Below, piece after piece: positions 39,747-51,709 of a stretch of 64,000 nt of DNA. This DNA comes from Symbiodinium natans. Lineage: Eukaryota; Sar; Dinophyceae; Suessiales; Symbiodiniaceae. The notes below the pieces were generated by a model, which saw only the letters and a list, made by a program, of their open reading frames with translations, searched no databases and was not told where the DNA came from. Made by a program: the position numbers and the translations under genes. Within the stretch, counting starts at the first letter, position 1. The number at the start of each line of letters is the position of its first letter. The stretch covers positions 389,372 through 453,371 of the forward strand of contig CAJNDS010002385.1 of NCBI GenBank assembly GCA_905221605.1. Direction: 5' to 3'.

Positions 39747-40978
39747 CTAAGAGACTTTGCCGCAAGCTTCTAAACATCCTTAAATCCCTTGGTAGGCCAG
39801 TGGTACGCTTTCAGGGTTTAGGGTTTAGGGTTTAGGGGTTAGTTTCACTTTTTTTGTTCAAGGTTCCGTTATACAGTAGCCATCCCCAACAAGGGGTACC
39901 TTCATTTTAACTTGCGTACTGGGTGACCGAGATCCTCAGTCCTGTACCGGTTTAGGGTTTAGGGTTTCGGATTTAGGGTTTAGGGTGAAGGGTTACAAAC
40001 TCCTGATCCCTGAACCTCCGACCCCTCAAACCCAAAACTCCTAGCCCTGAACTCTGTGAAAGTCTCTGCACCCTTAAACCCCGAGACCCCTCAACCCGAA
40101 ACCCGAAACCCGCAACCCGAAACCCGAAACCCTAAACCCTAAACCCTAAACCCTAAACCCTAAACCCTAAACCCTAAACCCTAAACCCTAAGCCCTAAGC
40201 CCTAAGCCCTAAACCCTAAACCCTAAACCCTGACCCGAAACCTTGAGAGGAAGGATGGATGAGTCTCCCTGGGCTTCTTGGACGGTTGTGGTTTAGGGGT
40301 CAGGGTTCAAAGGACGATGGGGCTGAGCAACCCTGAGCCCAGGGTTTAGGGTTAGGGATGAGGGTTGAGGGTTGAGGGTTTAGGGTTTAGGGTTTAGGGG
40401 TGTAGAGTGTAGGGTTTAGTAGGGTCAGGCGAGAAAGCAGGCCCTACGTGAGGCCCTTCTGAGGCATTCTGAACCCTGGACTCTATGGCCTAAGATCCTG
40501 GACTCTACACCCGAAATGGATTCCCATAGTGGTTTCAGGTACCTATGCCCCCCAATTGCTTTTCCGGTTTTGGTTTAGGGCGACGCTTGAGTTCTACCAG
40601 AGTCTTTCGAAAGGAGCGCTAAGTCTACACTGGTTCTATTTCAAAAGGACCAATCAAAAAGCAATGCTAAACCCTCAACGCATGAGGTGTATGGGTTTAG
40701 GGTGCAGGCCCTTTCAAATCACATCTAAGAGGGACCTTAGACCCTAAGAACACTGTTCATCAAGAAGCTGCGAAAACTTTAAAGTGTTTCTGCGGGGGTG
40801 GCAATCTCTCATAGTACCTGGCCCACAGTTGATGTACAGACCAGATGGTGCTTCGGGTAGTTGTCTAGGGTTCGGAGGTTTGGAGTTTAGGGTTTGTGCT
40901 TCTTTAGGGTTCAGGCACCTACAAACCCTAAACCCTAAACCTTTTTGGGTGACTATCTGAAATGCTTCCCGGCCGGAG

Positions 40979-41245
40979 TTGCCAAACATACGTGTACATG
41001 CATGCATGCATGCATATATATATATGTGCATATGCATATACATATGTATAGACAGAGAGTTAGTATTACATGAATATGAATATGAAGATGTATATATATA
41101 TATATGTATCTGCATATGCATCTGCATAAGCATATGCATATGTTTGTGTATATTTATAGGTAGATATGTACATGTACCTGTTTATGTGTATGTTTATGTT
41201 TATGTTTATGTATATGGAAATGTATATGTGCATGCAAAGGTAAGA
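40979..41245. repeat. AT-rich microsatellite block
   Basis: Runs of TGCATG, TATATG, CATATGCATA and TTTATGTT over about 265 bp; strikingly unlike the GC-rich surroundings. The apparent open frames here encode only Y/I/C/M periodicity and are not genes. Confidence 0.85.
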
Positions 41246-41451
41246 GCATAAGTATATGTAAAAGGGGGCTTCAGGGGTTCGATCCTTTCGGTGACGGGCT
41301 CAGGGTTTGGGGTTTCGGGTCAAAGCCCTAAACCCTAAACCCAGTTTAAAAGTTTGGGGTTTAGGTGGTTTTTGTTTAAAAGTTTAGGGTTTAGGTTGTT
41401 TTTGTTTAATAAAAGGTTAGTGTTTGGGCGGATTCTGTGGTGTTCCACCAG

Positions 41452-41489
41452 GTCATTTCGACGCAGCCGGTTTTGCGGGACATGGTGAG
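41452..41489 (+). CDS. Candidate exon, unknown gene
   Basis: Reads VISTQPVLRDMV between CACCAG|GTC and GTGAG|GCAA. The open frame continues on both sides (upstream ADSVVFHQ, downstream QMRVLG), so the exon may be longer. No family recognised. Confidence 0.3.
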
Positions 41490-41821
41490 GCAAATGCGGG
41501 TTCTGGGCTCTGGGACTTGGGATTTGGGGGGGAGGGTTGGGATTCAGGGTTTAGGGTCCGGGTTGAGAAGATGAAGCCCCCCCCCCACTCCAACTCCGCG
41601 GCATCTGAGCTTGGGTGTAGGATTTCGGGTCTATGGCCTCAGGGTTTTCGAGTTTTGAGATCAGGGCTTTCGGGTCTTACGGCTTCTGTACCTTAAACCC
41701 TACACCCTAAAACCCTAAACCCTAAACCCTAAACCCTAGGAGTCCGGCCCCGGCTTGCCTGGCTGACTCCGATCCCAACCTTGTTTTGCGCCAGACATGC
41801 TTCTTTTTAAGCCGCAGCTGC

Positions 41822-42078
41822 TACTTGGAGGTTCATGGTACTTACTAACGGTTTAGGGTTTAGGGTTTAGGGTTTAGGGTTTAGGGTTTAGGGTTTAGGG
41901 TTTAGGGTTTAGGGTTTAGGGTTTAGGGTTTAGGGTTTAGGGTTTAGGACCACTTATAACTGGGCTTATAACCCTACTTATAATTGGGAGAACCTCCATA
42001 AGGCCCTTTAGGGGTATTATAAGTAGGGTTTATAAGTACAGTTCTAAGTGGTTAGTAAGTACCATGAACCTCCAAGTA
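41822..42078. mobile_element. Family A palindrome split by a 99-bp perfect telomere array
   Basis: Left end TACTTGGAGGTTCATGGTAC at 41822 and right end GTACCATGAACCTCCAAGTA at 42078. Bases 41850-41948 are GGTTTAG x14 plus G, inserted between CTTACTAAC and ACCACTTATAACT. Without the insert (and one copy of the 2-bp AC) the arms pair like other family A copies. Confidence 0.92.
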
Positions 42079-42116
42079 CTAAACCCTAAAACCCTAAACC
42101 CAGAGCCCAAAACCCC

Positions 42117-42208
42117 TTTTAATTATCAAGATTCCCTAAACCATATAGGGATCCTTAGTATCTTTTTTGCATATTCCTGAAGGAAGTGGTGTTGGGCTCT
42201 TTGGGAAG
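42117..42208. mobile_element. Family G element, left end truncated
   Basis: AAACCATATAGGGATCCTTA identical to the 52193 copy; right end GTGTTGGGCTCTTTGGGAAG. The left arm is shortened. Confidence 0.65.
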
Positions 42209-42605
42209 GAGTCCTAAACCCTTAGCGGCTTAACCCTAGGCCGGCCCCTAAATCTCCAGCCTCGCGGAGCCCGACCTGACACACAGAGATAAAAGAAGAA
42301 AGGAGTCGTCAGAATTTTCGAACTACGTCCATGTCCTTCTGGTTCTCCGTTCTGTTCTACCCCATAGAAAGTACAGGGTATCAAGATCTAGGATGCCCAG
42401 CAGTACGCTTCTTCCAAACCCTAAACCCAGCCTAAAGCCTAAACCCTAAACCCTTACTCCCTACTCCCTACTCCCTACTCCCTAAGCCCTACACTAGGGT
42501 AAAGGGGCCTCCGATAGTTGCGAGAAACCTCTCAGGTGAAAGCGTTTATGGCGCACGCCCGGCGGCTTGTTTTGTTGTCTCCTAAAGGCGTTTCTGTAAA
42601 TGTTG

Positions 42606-42705
42606 GCTTAGGGCTTAGGGCTTAGGGCTTAGGGCTTAGGGCTTAGGGCTTAGGGCTTAGGGCTTAGGGCTTAGGGCTTAGGGTTTAGGGTTTAGGGTTT
42701 AGGGC
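42606..42705. repeat. GGGCTTA variant array
   Basis: About eleven perfect GGGCTTA units, then TTTAGGG. Confidence 0.95.
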
Positions 42706-42829
42706 TTGGGGTTTCGGTCTAGGGCCCTTGGGGATTTAGGGCGTTTAGGAAAAGGTTAGGAGACATTTCCAAACCCTACACCCTAAACCCTAAACCCTAA
42801 ACCCTAAACCCTTAGTCCCTGAGTCGCAG

Positions 42830-42869
42830 GCCGGCTCTCAGCTCAGCTCAGCAAGCAGTCATCAACCAG
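42830..42869 (+). CDS. Candidate exon, unknown gene
   Basis: CGCAG|GCC acceptor and ACCAG|GCGC donor enclose PALSSAQQAVINQ. CCCTAAA array on the left and TTTAGGG array on the right, the framing of confirmed PFAS exons. A nearby island at 42536-42560 (VKAFM after CTCAG) may also be an exon. Confidence 0.35.
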
Positions 42870-43979
42870 GCGCAAGCCCCCCTGGTGGCGACTCTCCTAC
42901 TAGGTTTAGGGTTTAGGGTTTAGGGTTTAGGGTTTAAAGGGTTTAGGGTTTAGGGTTTAGGGTTTAGGGTTTACATTTTAGGGTTTAGGGTTTAGGGTGT
43001 AGGGTACGCCCCATGAGCCAGGACTATTTGCTTAAGAACCCCTGGTCACTACTCTCAGGGGCTTGTGGGCTTCGGGTTTAGGTTTTCGGGGCCCCTGGTT
43101 TAGGGTTGGGGGTTTAGGTTTAGGGTTAGTGAACCTGCAATGGTCTCGGAATGCCTCCGGAGCTCGGAACGTCGCCAGGAAACCCCAACATCCCTGAAGG
43201 AATGTTATTGCGCTTTAGGGTTTAGGGTTTAGGGTTTGGAGTTGAGGACCTTAGTTTAGGGTTTAGGGGTTGATTGAAATGAGTCAGGGTTCAGGTCCGG
43301 GGAAAGTTTCGAGGAGTTTCGAGGGGTGTGTCTCATTCAGATTCGCTTTTATCTTTACGACACGAAGACTTCCAGAGCGCGGCTTGAGGGTTTAGGGTTT
43401 AGTCTTCTGTGTGTGTTTTCGGTTTGGGGGGGGGGGGGGGGGTTTTGGGGGGTGGCGTTTAGTGCTCTTAGAACAAGGTTCTTTGCGATTGAATGACGCA
43501 GGGTTATAGGTTGGGGTTTTTGTGGGCGTGTCGGCTTTTGTAACGCGGAGTACATGTGACATGGCTCCTTGCCACGAGGCTGAGGGAGCCCCTTCGGCTC
43601 CTAAACCCCCTACCCTAAACCCTAAAACCCTAAACCCTAAACCCTAAACCCTAAAACCCTAAACCCTAAAACCCTAACCCTAAACCCCCTAATTCGGGTT
43701 TTCCTGGTTTAGGGCTTAGCTTCCCTGACAACCACTACAAATGGGGCCTCCTTTCTGTTCCTTCCTGGCTCTGGGTTCATGCTGAGGTCGGGGTTGTCGA
43801 GGGAGGGTTTAGGGTTTAGGGTTCAGGGTTCAGGGTTCAGGGTTTAGGGTTTAGGGTTTAGGGTTTAAACCCTCCCTCCCAAATCCGAGTCCCTACACCT
43901 TCCGGCCGCAGATGGCGCTGAGCGCCAACCAAAACGTGACTTGGGCTTCTTGTCTGCATGGCACCTGAGGTAGTTTATC

Positions 43980-44116
43980 AGTAGGGATGGTAAGCAACCT
44001 GTTTATGGTTTTAGGGTTAGGGTTTAGGGTTTAGGGTTTAGTGTTTAGGGTTAACAGGTTACTAGTATACTTACCATACTTATAACCCTACTTATAGCCA
44101 CCCATGAACCTCCGAA
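43980..44116. mobile_element. Family A related element with telomere repeats in its loop
   Basis: GGTAAGCAACCTGTT and AACAGGTTACTAGTATACTTACC are inverted partners separated by about 45 bp of TTTAGGG-type repeats; the right end is CATGAACCTCCGAAAGTA. Confidence 0.5.
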
Positions 44117-45267
44117 AGTAGCCAAGTATGTAGACTCAAAGGTAGTTTGGGTTGTCCTGCTTCATAACCACTTGGTTCGCGGCGTGCATTTGGCCGCGGA
44201 TTACGGGGCATGTGTGTGGTCCAGAACTCGAGTTTAACACATTTATGTTTTTGAGGCTTCCGGAAACTACTTGTTTGAAGAGTAGTTTGTTTCGAGTTAT
44301 TGTGTTTTGGGGTTTTGGGAGAAGACATGTTCAGGTTTTGGGCTTGTACTGTCTTGTGTTGCAGGGAGTTTCTCTGACCCTACATGCGAAACCCTAAAGA
44401 CCCGACAGCCCTAAGTCCCGAATACCTCAACTCTTAAATCCCCAATGCGAAAGGTTTTGGCTAGGCTCCGCATGCATTGTCACATCTTAAGCTTGCTGAA
44501 GCTCGTGCTCAGCACTTTCGGAAAGCACTCGGTTTGATAATTTTCTTGCTGCGCGACCCGCCTCGGCCTGGCCCAATGCAGCTCCCGGAGAGGAGGGACG
44601 TGGGGGGGGGTTTGGGGGGGTTTGGGGTGCACCGTCTGCTCCCACTCTTGCCTACAAAACCTACCCGAAACAAACCAAGAAAGGGCCAGATGGGATTAAA
44701 CCCGAAAGGGGGCTGCCTGCCTTCAAGACAAAGTGTGCAGTGGGGTGGGGGGGTGGGGGGGGGGGGTGGGGGGCAACCTGGCAAAAAAAGGGCCGGCGTG
44801 TGGCTTTGGTGGGAGCAAAAAAACCTAAGCCGGCACTCTCGTCCAGAAGAGTCCCTAAAATCGCCTTAGGGATCAAACGAGAAGCCCAAAAGTGCAGGAA
44901 GCCTGCCTTACCCCAAAGCCTAACCCCCTAAACCCTGAGCCTGAGCCCTAAAAACCCTAAACCCTAAACCCTAAACCCTAAACCCTAAAATTAAACTTCA
45001 AACCCGACCCCTGAAACCCGTAACCCTGCACCCCCTGGCGGCTCAGGGATTCGCCTACTTTCCCAACGGCACCAGGGGCTCAAGGAATGAGGACCGCACG
45101 CCCTAAACCTTAAGCCCTGCGCCCTAAACCCTAAACCCTAAACCCTCAACCCTGAACCCTGAACCCTGACCCCTGAACCCTGAACCCTAAACCCTAAACC
45201 CTAAAGCCTAGCCCAAAAATAGGCCCAGTCTTGGTTTAGAGCTTAGTGTTGACCATTCCCTCTTGAA

Positions 45268-45320
45268 ACAGGTTACCCAGAGAGCACGATACCCTCGAAT
45301 TTGAGGGAACCACATCAACT
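45268..45320. mobile_element. Family G left-end fragment
   Basis: TTACCCAGAGAGCACGATACC resembles the family G left end (CCCAGAGAGCCCAA); the rest is missing. Confidence 0.35.
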
Positions 45321-45649
45321 GACACTAGCGGATGTGGACGTAGCTGGGGATGTTTTTTTTGGCAGGGTTGTGGATTGTGGTTTAGGGTTTAGGACTTGTT
45401 TCAGGGTTTGGGGAGTTAATACTCCATAAAGGCGCCCGAACTCTGTACCTCCTGTCTCTAGGGTTTTGGGCAGTTTTGGGCTTAGGGTTTAGGGCTTAGG
45501 GCTTAGGGCTTAGTGCTTAGGGTTTAGGGTTTTCTCTGTGTTTCTGCGGCTTGAGGCCTAGGTTTGTGGCACATTCAGATGGGCAATTTACCTGCCAGTA
45601 CCGCATAGGCATCGCTGGTGTGCTTCTATCTCCCTCAGGGGACTAAAGG

Positions 45650-45955
45650 AGGGACCCTTACAAGGGACCCTGGAGGTTTGTTTAGGGGCTATTTGGGGGC
45701 TACTTAGGTATATAGGGACTGTAAAAGGTGTATATATATATATAGGGGTTGCACAGGAGAATAAGATTAAGGGCCCCTTCTAGGGGTCCCTCCTTCTGCA
45801 CCTTAATCATTCTAAGGGTATTTCCACGAGCCCTTAATGTGGTATGGTCCCTTACCTCCTTTGAAGGGTTCTGAAGTATGGGCCCTTGGGTTGTAGAGGG
45901 TCTATGAGGGGTATATAAGGGGTCCATACTAAGGGACCATGCAGCTACCCGAAGA
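45650..45955. mobile_element. Palindrome followed by family B element
   Basis: 45650-45835 has GGAGGGACCCTTACAAGGGACC near the left and GGGGTCCCTCCTTC near the right with a TATATA run between. 45837-45955 is a family B copy (ATGGTCCCTTACCTCCTTTG to AAGGGACCATGCAGCTACCC). Confidence 0.6.
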
Positions 45956-46751
45956 CTCATGCAATCTGAGGGTCGTTTGTGGGGTTCTTTAGGGAGGGCG
46001 GTTCATGGCGGGTAGGAACCTATAGGGAACCTTAGGGAAGCCTGGGAATCCTGGTGGAATACTTGGGCGTATTAGGGAACCTTGGGCTACATACCCCTTG
46101 AACCCCCCTAAGAACCCGAAAACAGTTCCATGGTCCCTGAATATGGGCCCTGAACAGGGACCCCTTCTCTACAAAGCAGAGACGTGTGTCGGAAGGTTTA
46201 GGGCCATGCCCCCCCCGCCCCCCCCACCCAAATCCTATAAACTTTCGACAGCCCTATACCCTAAACCCTAAACCGGAATCTTGTGTTTAATCCCAAGTCA
46301 GCGTTGCTTGTAAGGGTTTGGGCTCTAGTTTTTGGACCCTCATGTGTCTTCCGGGTCAGCAGGCCGAGTGCGTGTTCTTCGAGGACTGGACCTTGCATGA
46401 TGGGTTTAGGGTTTGGGTTTCAGGGTTGAGTGTTTGCTCTGCGAACCGTAGTACCACCCCTACCCGAAGTGCGGGGTTTCGGGTTTCGGGTTTAGGGTTT
46501 AGGGTTTAGGGGTTTCAAGGTTGTCCCGGAACCATCCCATACACAGAGAAAATCCACATAGTCCCTACTCAAGGGTTGATCATTGGGACCAAAACCTCAG
46601 CCCACCGGCTTTGCCTGTTCAATCTCCTGTGCCGGGTTCAGAGTTTTGTTTAGGGAGTTGATGTAGAAAAACGTTGTTAGTTTCCATTGAGCTCTAGTTC
46701 CTATGCAACTTCTATCAGCCATTCAAAGTTGGCTTTCTTCAGGCCCCCAAA

Positions 46752-46990
46752 ACCCAAAACCCTAAACCCTAAACCCTATACCCTATACCCTATACCCTAA
46801 ACCCTAAACCCTAAACCCTAAACCCTAAACCCTAAACCCTAAACCCTAAAAACCCTAAAAACCCTAAACCCCCTAAACCCCCTAAACCCCCTAAACCCCC
46901 TAAACCCCCTAAACCCCCTAAACCCCCTAAACCCCCTAAACCCCCTAAACCCTAAACCCTAAACCCTAAACCCTAAACCCTAAACCCCAA
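46752..46990. repeat. CCCTAAA array with CCCCCTAAA 9-mer block
   Basis: CCCTAAA, CCCTATA, CCCTAAA, then about ten CCCCCTAAA units (about 46868-46950), then CCCTAAA again. Confidence 0.95.
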
Positions 46991-48782
46991 CCTGAAGCTT
47001 AAGGTTCAAGGCTTACAGTAATTCATGCTCAGAACCACCGCCGGAGCTTCGGGGGATATAGGGCTTTAGGGTTTAGGGTTTAGGGTTTAGGGTTTTGCAT
47101 CTATCTCAAAGTAAAAGACGTTCAGATTTACAGCCCCTTTGCTTGGGGCAATGGGCTCCTCCCTGCTGAGCCAGACCCTTCAGCCCATCATTAAGCTTTA
47201 GGGCCTTAGGGCTGAGGGGTAGTTCGGTGTTTAGGAATGCATGGGCTGTTTGGCAGCAAAACGCCAGAAGTCGCCCAGACTCCGCAAGCTCCGCATAAAG
47301 TGTGTCTAGCAGCCATACATGGAGGATCGGTAGGCCTCGAAAGTAGGTGCAAAGTGGATATGCCAGGAATCCGAAAAAGGCACCCTGATTGGGGCCATCC
47401 TACTTCACCACCCTACTTAACAACCACACACTCAGTCTCCCGACCCTCCGAGTACGATACCACACCATACCATACCATCATACCACACTACACTGTAATT
47501 GGCGTTGTGACACAGTAAGGAGGGTTAGCAAGTTGAGTTATGGGGGGTCCTTCTAGGCTTGCTGGGGTTCAGGGTTTATGGTTTGGGGTTTAGGGTTTAG
47601 GGATCAGGGTTCAGGGTTTAGGGATTAGGGTTTAGGGTGTAGGGTTTAGGGTTTAGCTTCCAAGTATTCACACTGCAGGGCATTGTCCAGACCTTCGGCC
47701 AGGCCATATGCCTCCATGGCAGAGTAGGCTTCTCATGAGGTTCGGGTTTAGGACGTAGGGTTTTGAGGTGTTAGGGTTTAGGCATTTAGGGTTTTAGGGA
47801 TTTAGGGGTTTAGGGTTTAGGGTTTTTGGGGTACCCTGAGCCGAAGCAGTCAACCCAATAACTAGGAAGACAAGGAAAGGCTTGGTGGGGCGGAGGGGGG
47901 CTAAAGACCCTAAACCCTCCAACCCTACACCCTAAATCTGTGGTTCCCTAAAGCCCCTTAAAGTCATGTTGGTTTTGTTTTAAGGTTTAGGCTTTCGAGC
48001 TTCGGGCCTGAAACCTTGCAACCCTACACCCTAGGTTTTCTGGTGTTGGGCTCGAGGGTGTAGGGTTTAGGGTTTAGGGTTTAGGGTTTAGGGTTTAGGG
48101 TTTAGGGTTTAGGGGGGATGGAGGGTTCCTTTAGGGTTTAGGAGTTTTCCTAACAGCCCTGAACCCACAAACCCTTTGATGGGATGAGGGGTTGCTGCGC
48201 CCAATACAGGAGCCTCAGGTCAGGGCGAGGGTTTGGGGGTTTAGGGTTTCTGGTTTAGGGTTTATGGTTTAGGGTTTCGGGTTTAGGCTTTTGGGGTGCG
48301 AGAGCCCCCAATGCCAGTTCCAGGTCCTCTGCGGGAAAGTTATGTAGGGTTCCGCTGGGTTGATGCGGGAAGTACAGGGCAGCGCTCAACACAGGAGCCA
48401 TAGGGTCAAGGGTTTAGGATCTAGTTTGTTGAACAGGTCTCTTTTGTTCTGATCCGCCACCTTCCAGTCATTCTATCAACTGACCCAAATACTGTTTTCT
48501 AGGTCTCCTAGATTATTCCGACAGATTTCCCCGATTTGAGGTCGCCAAACGTCTTTCCTGAAATAGGGTGTTGGCTGCTGCTTGGAAATGACCAAAAAGA
48601 CCCCTGACTCCCCTCGAGGCGTCGACTAACATCGTTTAGTCGTTTGGCTTGAGGGTTAAACCCTGAACCCTGAACCCTAATCCCTAAACCCTAGAACCTA
48701 AACCCTAGAACCCTACACCCTCAACCCCAAACCCTAAAACCCCTAACCCTGAACCCGAAACCCTAAACCCCCAAACTGCAAG

Positions 48783-48832
48783 GTGACCACCAACCTCCTC
48801 CCAATGGCCCTCTACGTCACGGACTCCTTTCA
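48783..48832 (+). CDS. Candidate exon, unknown gene
   Basis: TGCAAG|GTGACC to TTTCA|GCCTC encloses VTTNLLPMALYVTDSF. CCCTAAA-type repeats on the left and TTTAGGG-type on the right. The exon could instead end at a GT donor about 27 bp later. No family recognised. Confidence 0.35.
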
Positions 48833-50488
48833 GCCTCGGAGATGTCCCTTGCCGGTTGGTTTAGGGATTGGGGTTTGGGGTTTGGGGTTTAGGGTTTGGG
48901 GTTTAGGGTTTGGGGTTTAGGGTTTGGGGTTTAGAGTTTAGGGTTCAGGGTTTGCGGAACAAAGTTTAGGGTCCAGGGTTTGGGGTTTGGGGTTTGGTGT
49001 TTAGGGTTTGGGGTTTGGTGGTGTAGGGATTAGGGTTTAGGGCTGAAGAACTAGTCAATGAGTTTTAGGTTTTTGAAGATTCAGAATTCCGGAATTACAG
49101 GGCTGAAGGATTAAGATCAATAAGAATCAGAGAATTGTGGGGTGTAGTCTAGGGGTAGGTTAGGATTAAGAATTAAGGAGTAGATTAGGATTAAGAATTA
49201 AGAGGAGTTAGGCTTCACAGTTTAGGGTTTTGGGGTCTCAGGTTTAGGGCTTAAGGTCCTTGTCTCAGGGCCTAGCGGGTTTTGGATTTTGCATTTTGGC
49301 TCTAGTGTGCGAAAAACAAGGTAAACCTTAGACCTACGCTAGCGTGCTTTAAGGTAAACCCGAAACCCTTAGCTAGTGCGATTTAAGGAAAACCTAAACC
49401 CTAAACCCTAAGTGCCTTCGAGGGTTTGTTATTTGCTTTTTCACGGGCGTGGTCTCGGCTTTTGTATGTCCTTGGGTTTGGGGTCCTAAACCTGTAATAC
49501 CAAGAGGTTCAAGCACCAGCCGTTTTCTGAGCCTTAGCGACAAGGTTTCAACCAAGCGAAAAGACACCCCAAACTCGCACCTCCCCCCCAACCTTTCCCA
49601 GAGAAAAAGCCCCCGTGAGAGTGCGCTCATGGGCAGAGAATAGGCTTCACAGCGCATCTTGATTCCCCGTCTTGCGGTTGGCTCCCCCCTTATTTTTAAT
49701 AGGTTTCCGGGGGTATCCGAAACAACAAACATATCCTCAATCAAAAGCTGCACAAGAAACCACCATTCCTTTTCAATCCAATCCTCTGTCACCCGTTGGC
49801 CCGACAGCCTTCGACGTCCTCGTCTTCTGCGGCACGACCAATGCGTTCGGACAGGTTCCCCCAGTCGGGGGGGGGGGGGGGGGGGGGGGGCGGAGGGAAG
49901 TTTCGGATCCGTCTGTGCAGGGTATGAATATATGGACTAGGGTTAAGGGTCGCGAGAGAAGCCTCAAATACAGGGTATTGGGGTCCGGTTTAGGGTCAGA
50001 GGGGTCAGGTTCAGGGCTCAGGGCTTGGGGTTTTTGATGCGCAGCTTTGCCTTCTCTGATGGTCAAGAGGTGGGCTTTCACCATCAATTCTCTTAGCGCA
50101 GTTTTCGGCTCTTGTCTCGTTGGGTTGGGTGGGGTGGGGGGGGTGGGGTTGTCAAACCCTAACCCTAAACGCTAAACCCTAAACCCTAAAAACCATAAAA
50201 AGCAGATCAACCCTCAAGAATCATGTGGCACCTTTGGGGGGGTGTCTTCAGCATTGACATAAGGTTCCCGCCTTACAGCAGAACTCCTGCAAAAATCGGA
50301 CCAAGGTTTAGATGAGTCCCCACTTCAACTAGGGTTTAGGGTTTAGGGCTTAGGGTTTAGGGTTTAGGGTTTAGGGTTTAGGGTTTAGGGTTAACCCCCC
50401 TTACCCTTGACCCACATCCCTCAACCTTGAGCAGGAAAGGGGCGCTCAGAGTTTAGGTCAGCTCTCGGGTTCGGGATGCAGTCGAGGC

Positions 50489-50586
50489 CATACTTGGTAG
50501 GGCTACAGGTACCGTTGCCATACTTAAAACCCACTTAGGGTACTTAGAAGAACCCTACTTCTCACTACCTCTGAACCTCCCACAGG
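50489..50586. mobile_element. Family A related element, diverged
   Basis: ATACTTGGTAGGGCTACAGG left and CTCTGAACCTCCCACAGGTA right, with ACCCACTTAGGGTACTTAGA core as in the 55078 copy. Confidence 0.5.
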
Positions 50587-50725
50587 TAAGGGTAATTACA
50601 TCTCAGGGGGCTAGCAGTCTACAGGGCTTAGGCTTTAGGCTTGGGGGTTTACCCGACAGAACGTAAAGGAACCCACAACACAGAATCTGAACGTACGACA
50701 GGAATGATGGCCTTCAATTATGGTA

Positions 50726-50850
50726 TCTTCCATATGGTCCCTTCGTATGGTCACTTATCCTGGTGTATTGGGATCCGAAGTATGGGCCCTTCTTATGTGT
50801 AGTGAGTAGGGGTATATATCAAGGGACCCACATGAAGCGCCCATACTTGG
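50726..50850. mobile_element. Family B element, diverged
   Basis: TTCCATATGGTCCCTTCGTA, AGTATGGGCCCTTCTTATG and CAAGGGACCCACATGAAG keep the family B order. Confidence 0.55.
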
Positions 50851-51016
50851 AACCTTGGAACCCTAAACCCTAAACCTTAGAACCCGTTTGAAGCTGGTAT
50901 GGAAGAATAGATCCCCCTGAACCCTAAACCCTAAACCCTAAACCCTAAACCCTAAACCCTAAACCCTAAACCCTAAACCCTAAACCCTAAACCCTAAACC
51001 CTAAACCCTAAACCAG

Positions 51017-51055
51017 GCCATGGTGAAGGCGCAGGCCTTGAACTGGCGCTTCCAG
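51017..51055 (+). CDS. Candidate 39-bp micro-exon, unknown gene
   Basis: Thirteen codons, AMVKAQALNWRFQ, exactly bounded by CCAG|GC on both sides. Long perfect CCCTAAA (about 50928-51014) and TTTAGGG (about 51070-51150) arrays flank it. Family not recognised. Confidence 0.4.
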
Positions 51056-51514
51056 GCAAAAGGGGTTCAGAGTGTAGGGTTTAGGGTTTAGGGTTTAGGG
51101 TTTAGGGTTTAGGGTTTAGGGTTTAGGGTTTAGGGTTTAGGGTGTAGGGTGTAGGGCTGAAGTTTAGGGGGTTAGGGTTTTTAGGAGTTTGGGGTTTTGG
51201 GTTTTAGGGCTTCAGGCTTTTAGGATGTGCACAGAGACCCCCCCCCCCCATTTTTGTTTAAACGATCTGCTTGGAGGGAACAAGTTTTTACTAGGTAAGG
51301 TTCTTGGGTAGGGCAGCCCCCTTCACAGTACTTGTAGTTCTGTGCTTTTTGTGGTTGTGGATTTCTAAACGGGCGGATGTCCATCAACCACGAGTTGGTT
51401 GTTCAAAGGCCTCTGCTCTTATTCAGGCGACTTCCTAAGCCTTAAGCCCTAAACCCTCAACCGTCAACCCTGAACCCTAAACCCTGAACCCTAAACCCTT
51501 AACCCCAAGCTGAG

Positions 51515-51586
51515 GGCGGCCAGCAAAGCAGCTTATGAAAGCAAGACCAACGGTCGATCCACTTGGTTCAACAAGCGTTTTGAAAC
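51515..51586 (+). CDS. Candidate exon, unknown gene
   Basis: GCTGAG|GGCG acceptor, GAAAC|GCAC donor; reads ASKAAYESKTNGRSTWFNKR and continues FE. A family D palindromic element starts about 9 bp downstream. Family not recognised. Confidence 0.4.
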
Positions 51587-51709
51587 GCACAACTTTGGAT
51601 GTTCCCCCTTGTAGAGACCCCCAAATAGTAGGATTCCCTTATAATAAGGCCCCCAATTAAGGTACCCCCGAGTATATGGTAAACCATCATAAGTATTAGG
51701 GTTTAGGGT

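Larger units (their letters stand above)
43000..48780. other. No confident gene: repeats with ambiguous islands
   Basis: GC-rich islands at 43150-43195, 43915-43965 (QMALSANQNVTWASCLHG), 45040-45100 (AAQGFAYFPNGTRGSRNED), 46362-46400 (AECVFFEDWTLHDG after CAGCAG), 47655-47730 and 48290-48420 look protein-like. The last two look equally good on the minus strand (LAEGLDNALQCEYLE and PSGTLHNFPAEDLELALG). None was placed in a gene. Confidence 0.4.

Noticed and set aside
40979-41251. Open frames rich in Tyr, Ile, Cys and Met on both strands
   Set aside because: Arise from TATG/CATA microsatellite.
41278-41300. B-box-like GGGGTTCGATCC
   Set aside because: No A box upstream; the preceding sequence is AT microsatellite.
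47237-47518. 93-codon + open frame
   Set aside because: Its second half is low-complexity ACCATACCAC sequence; no domain and no splice framing.
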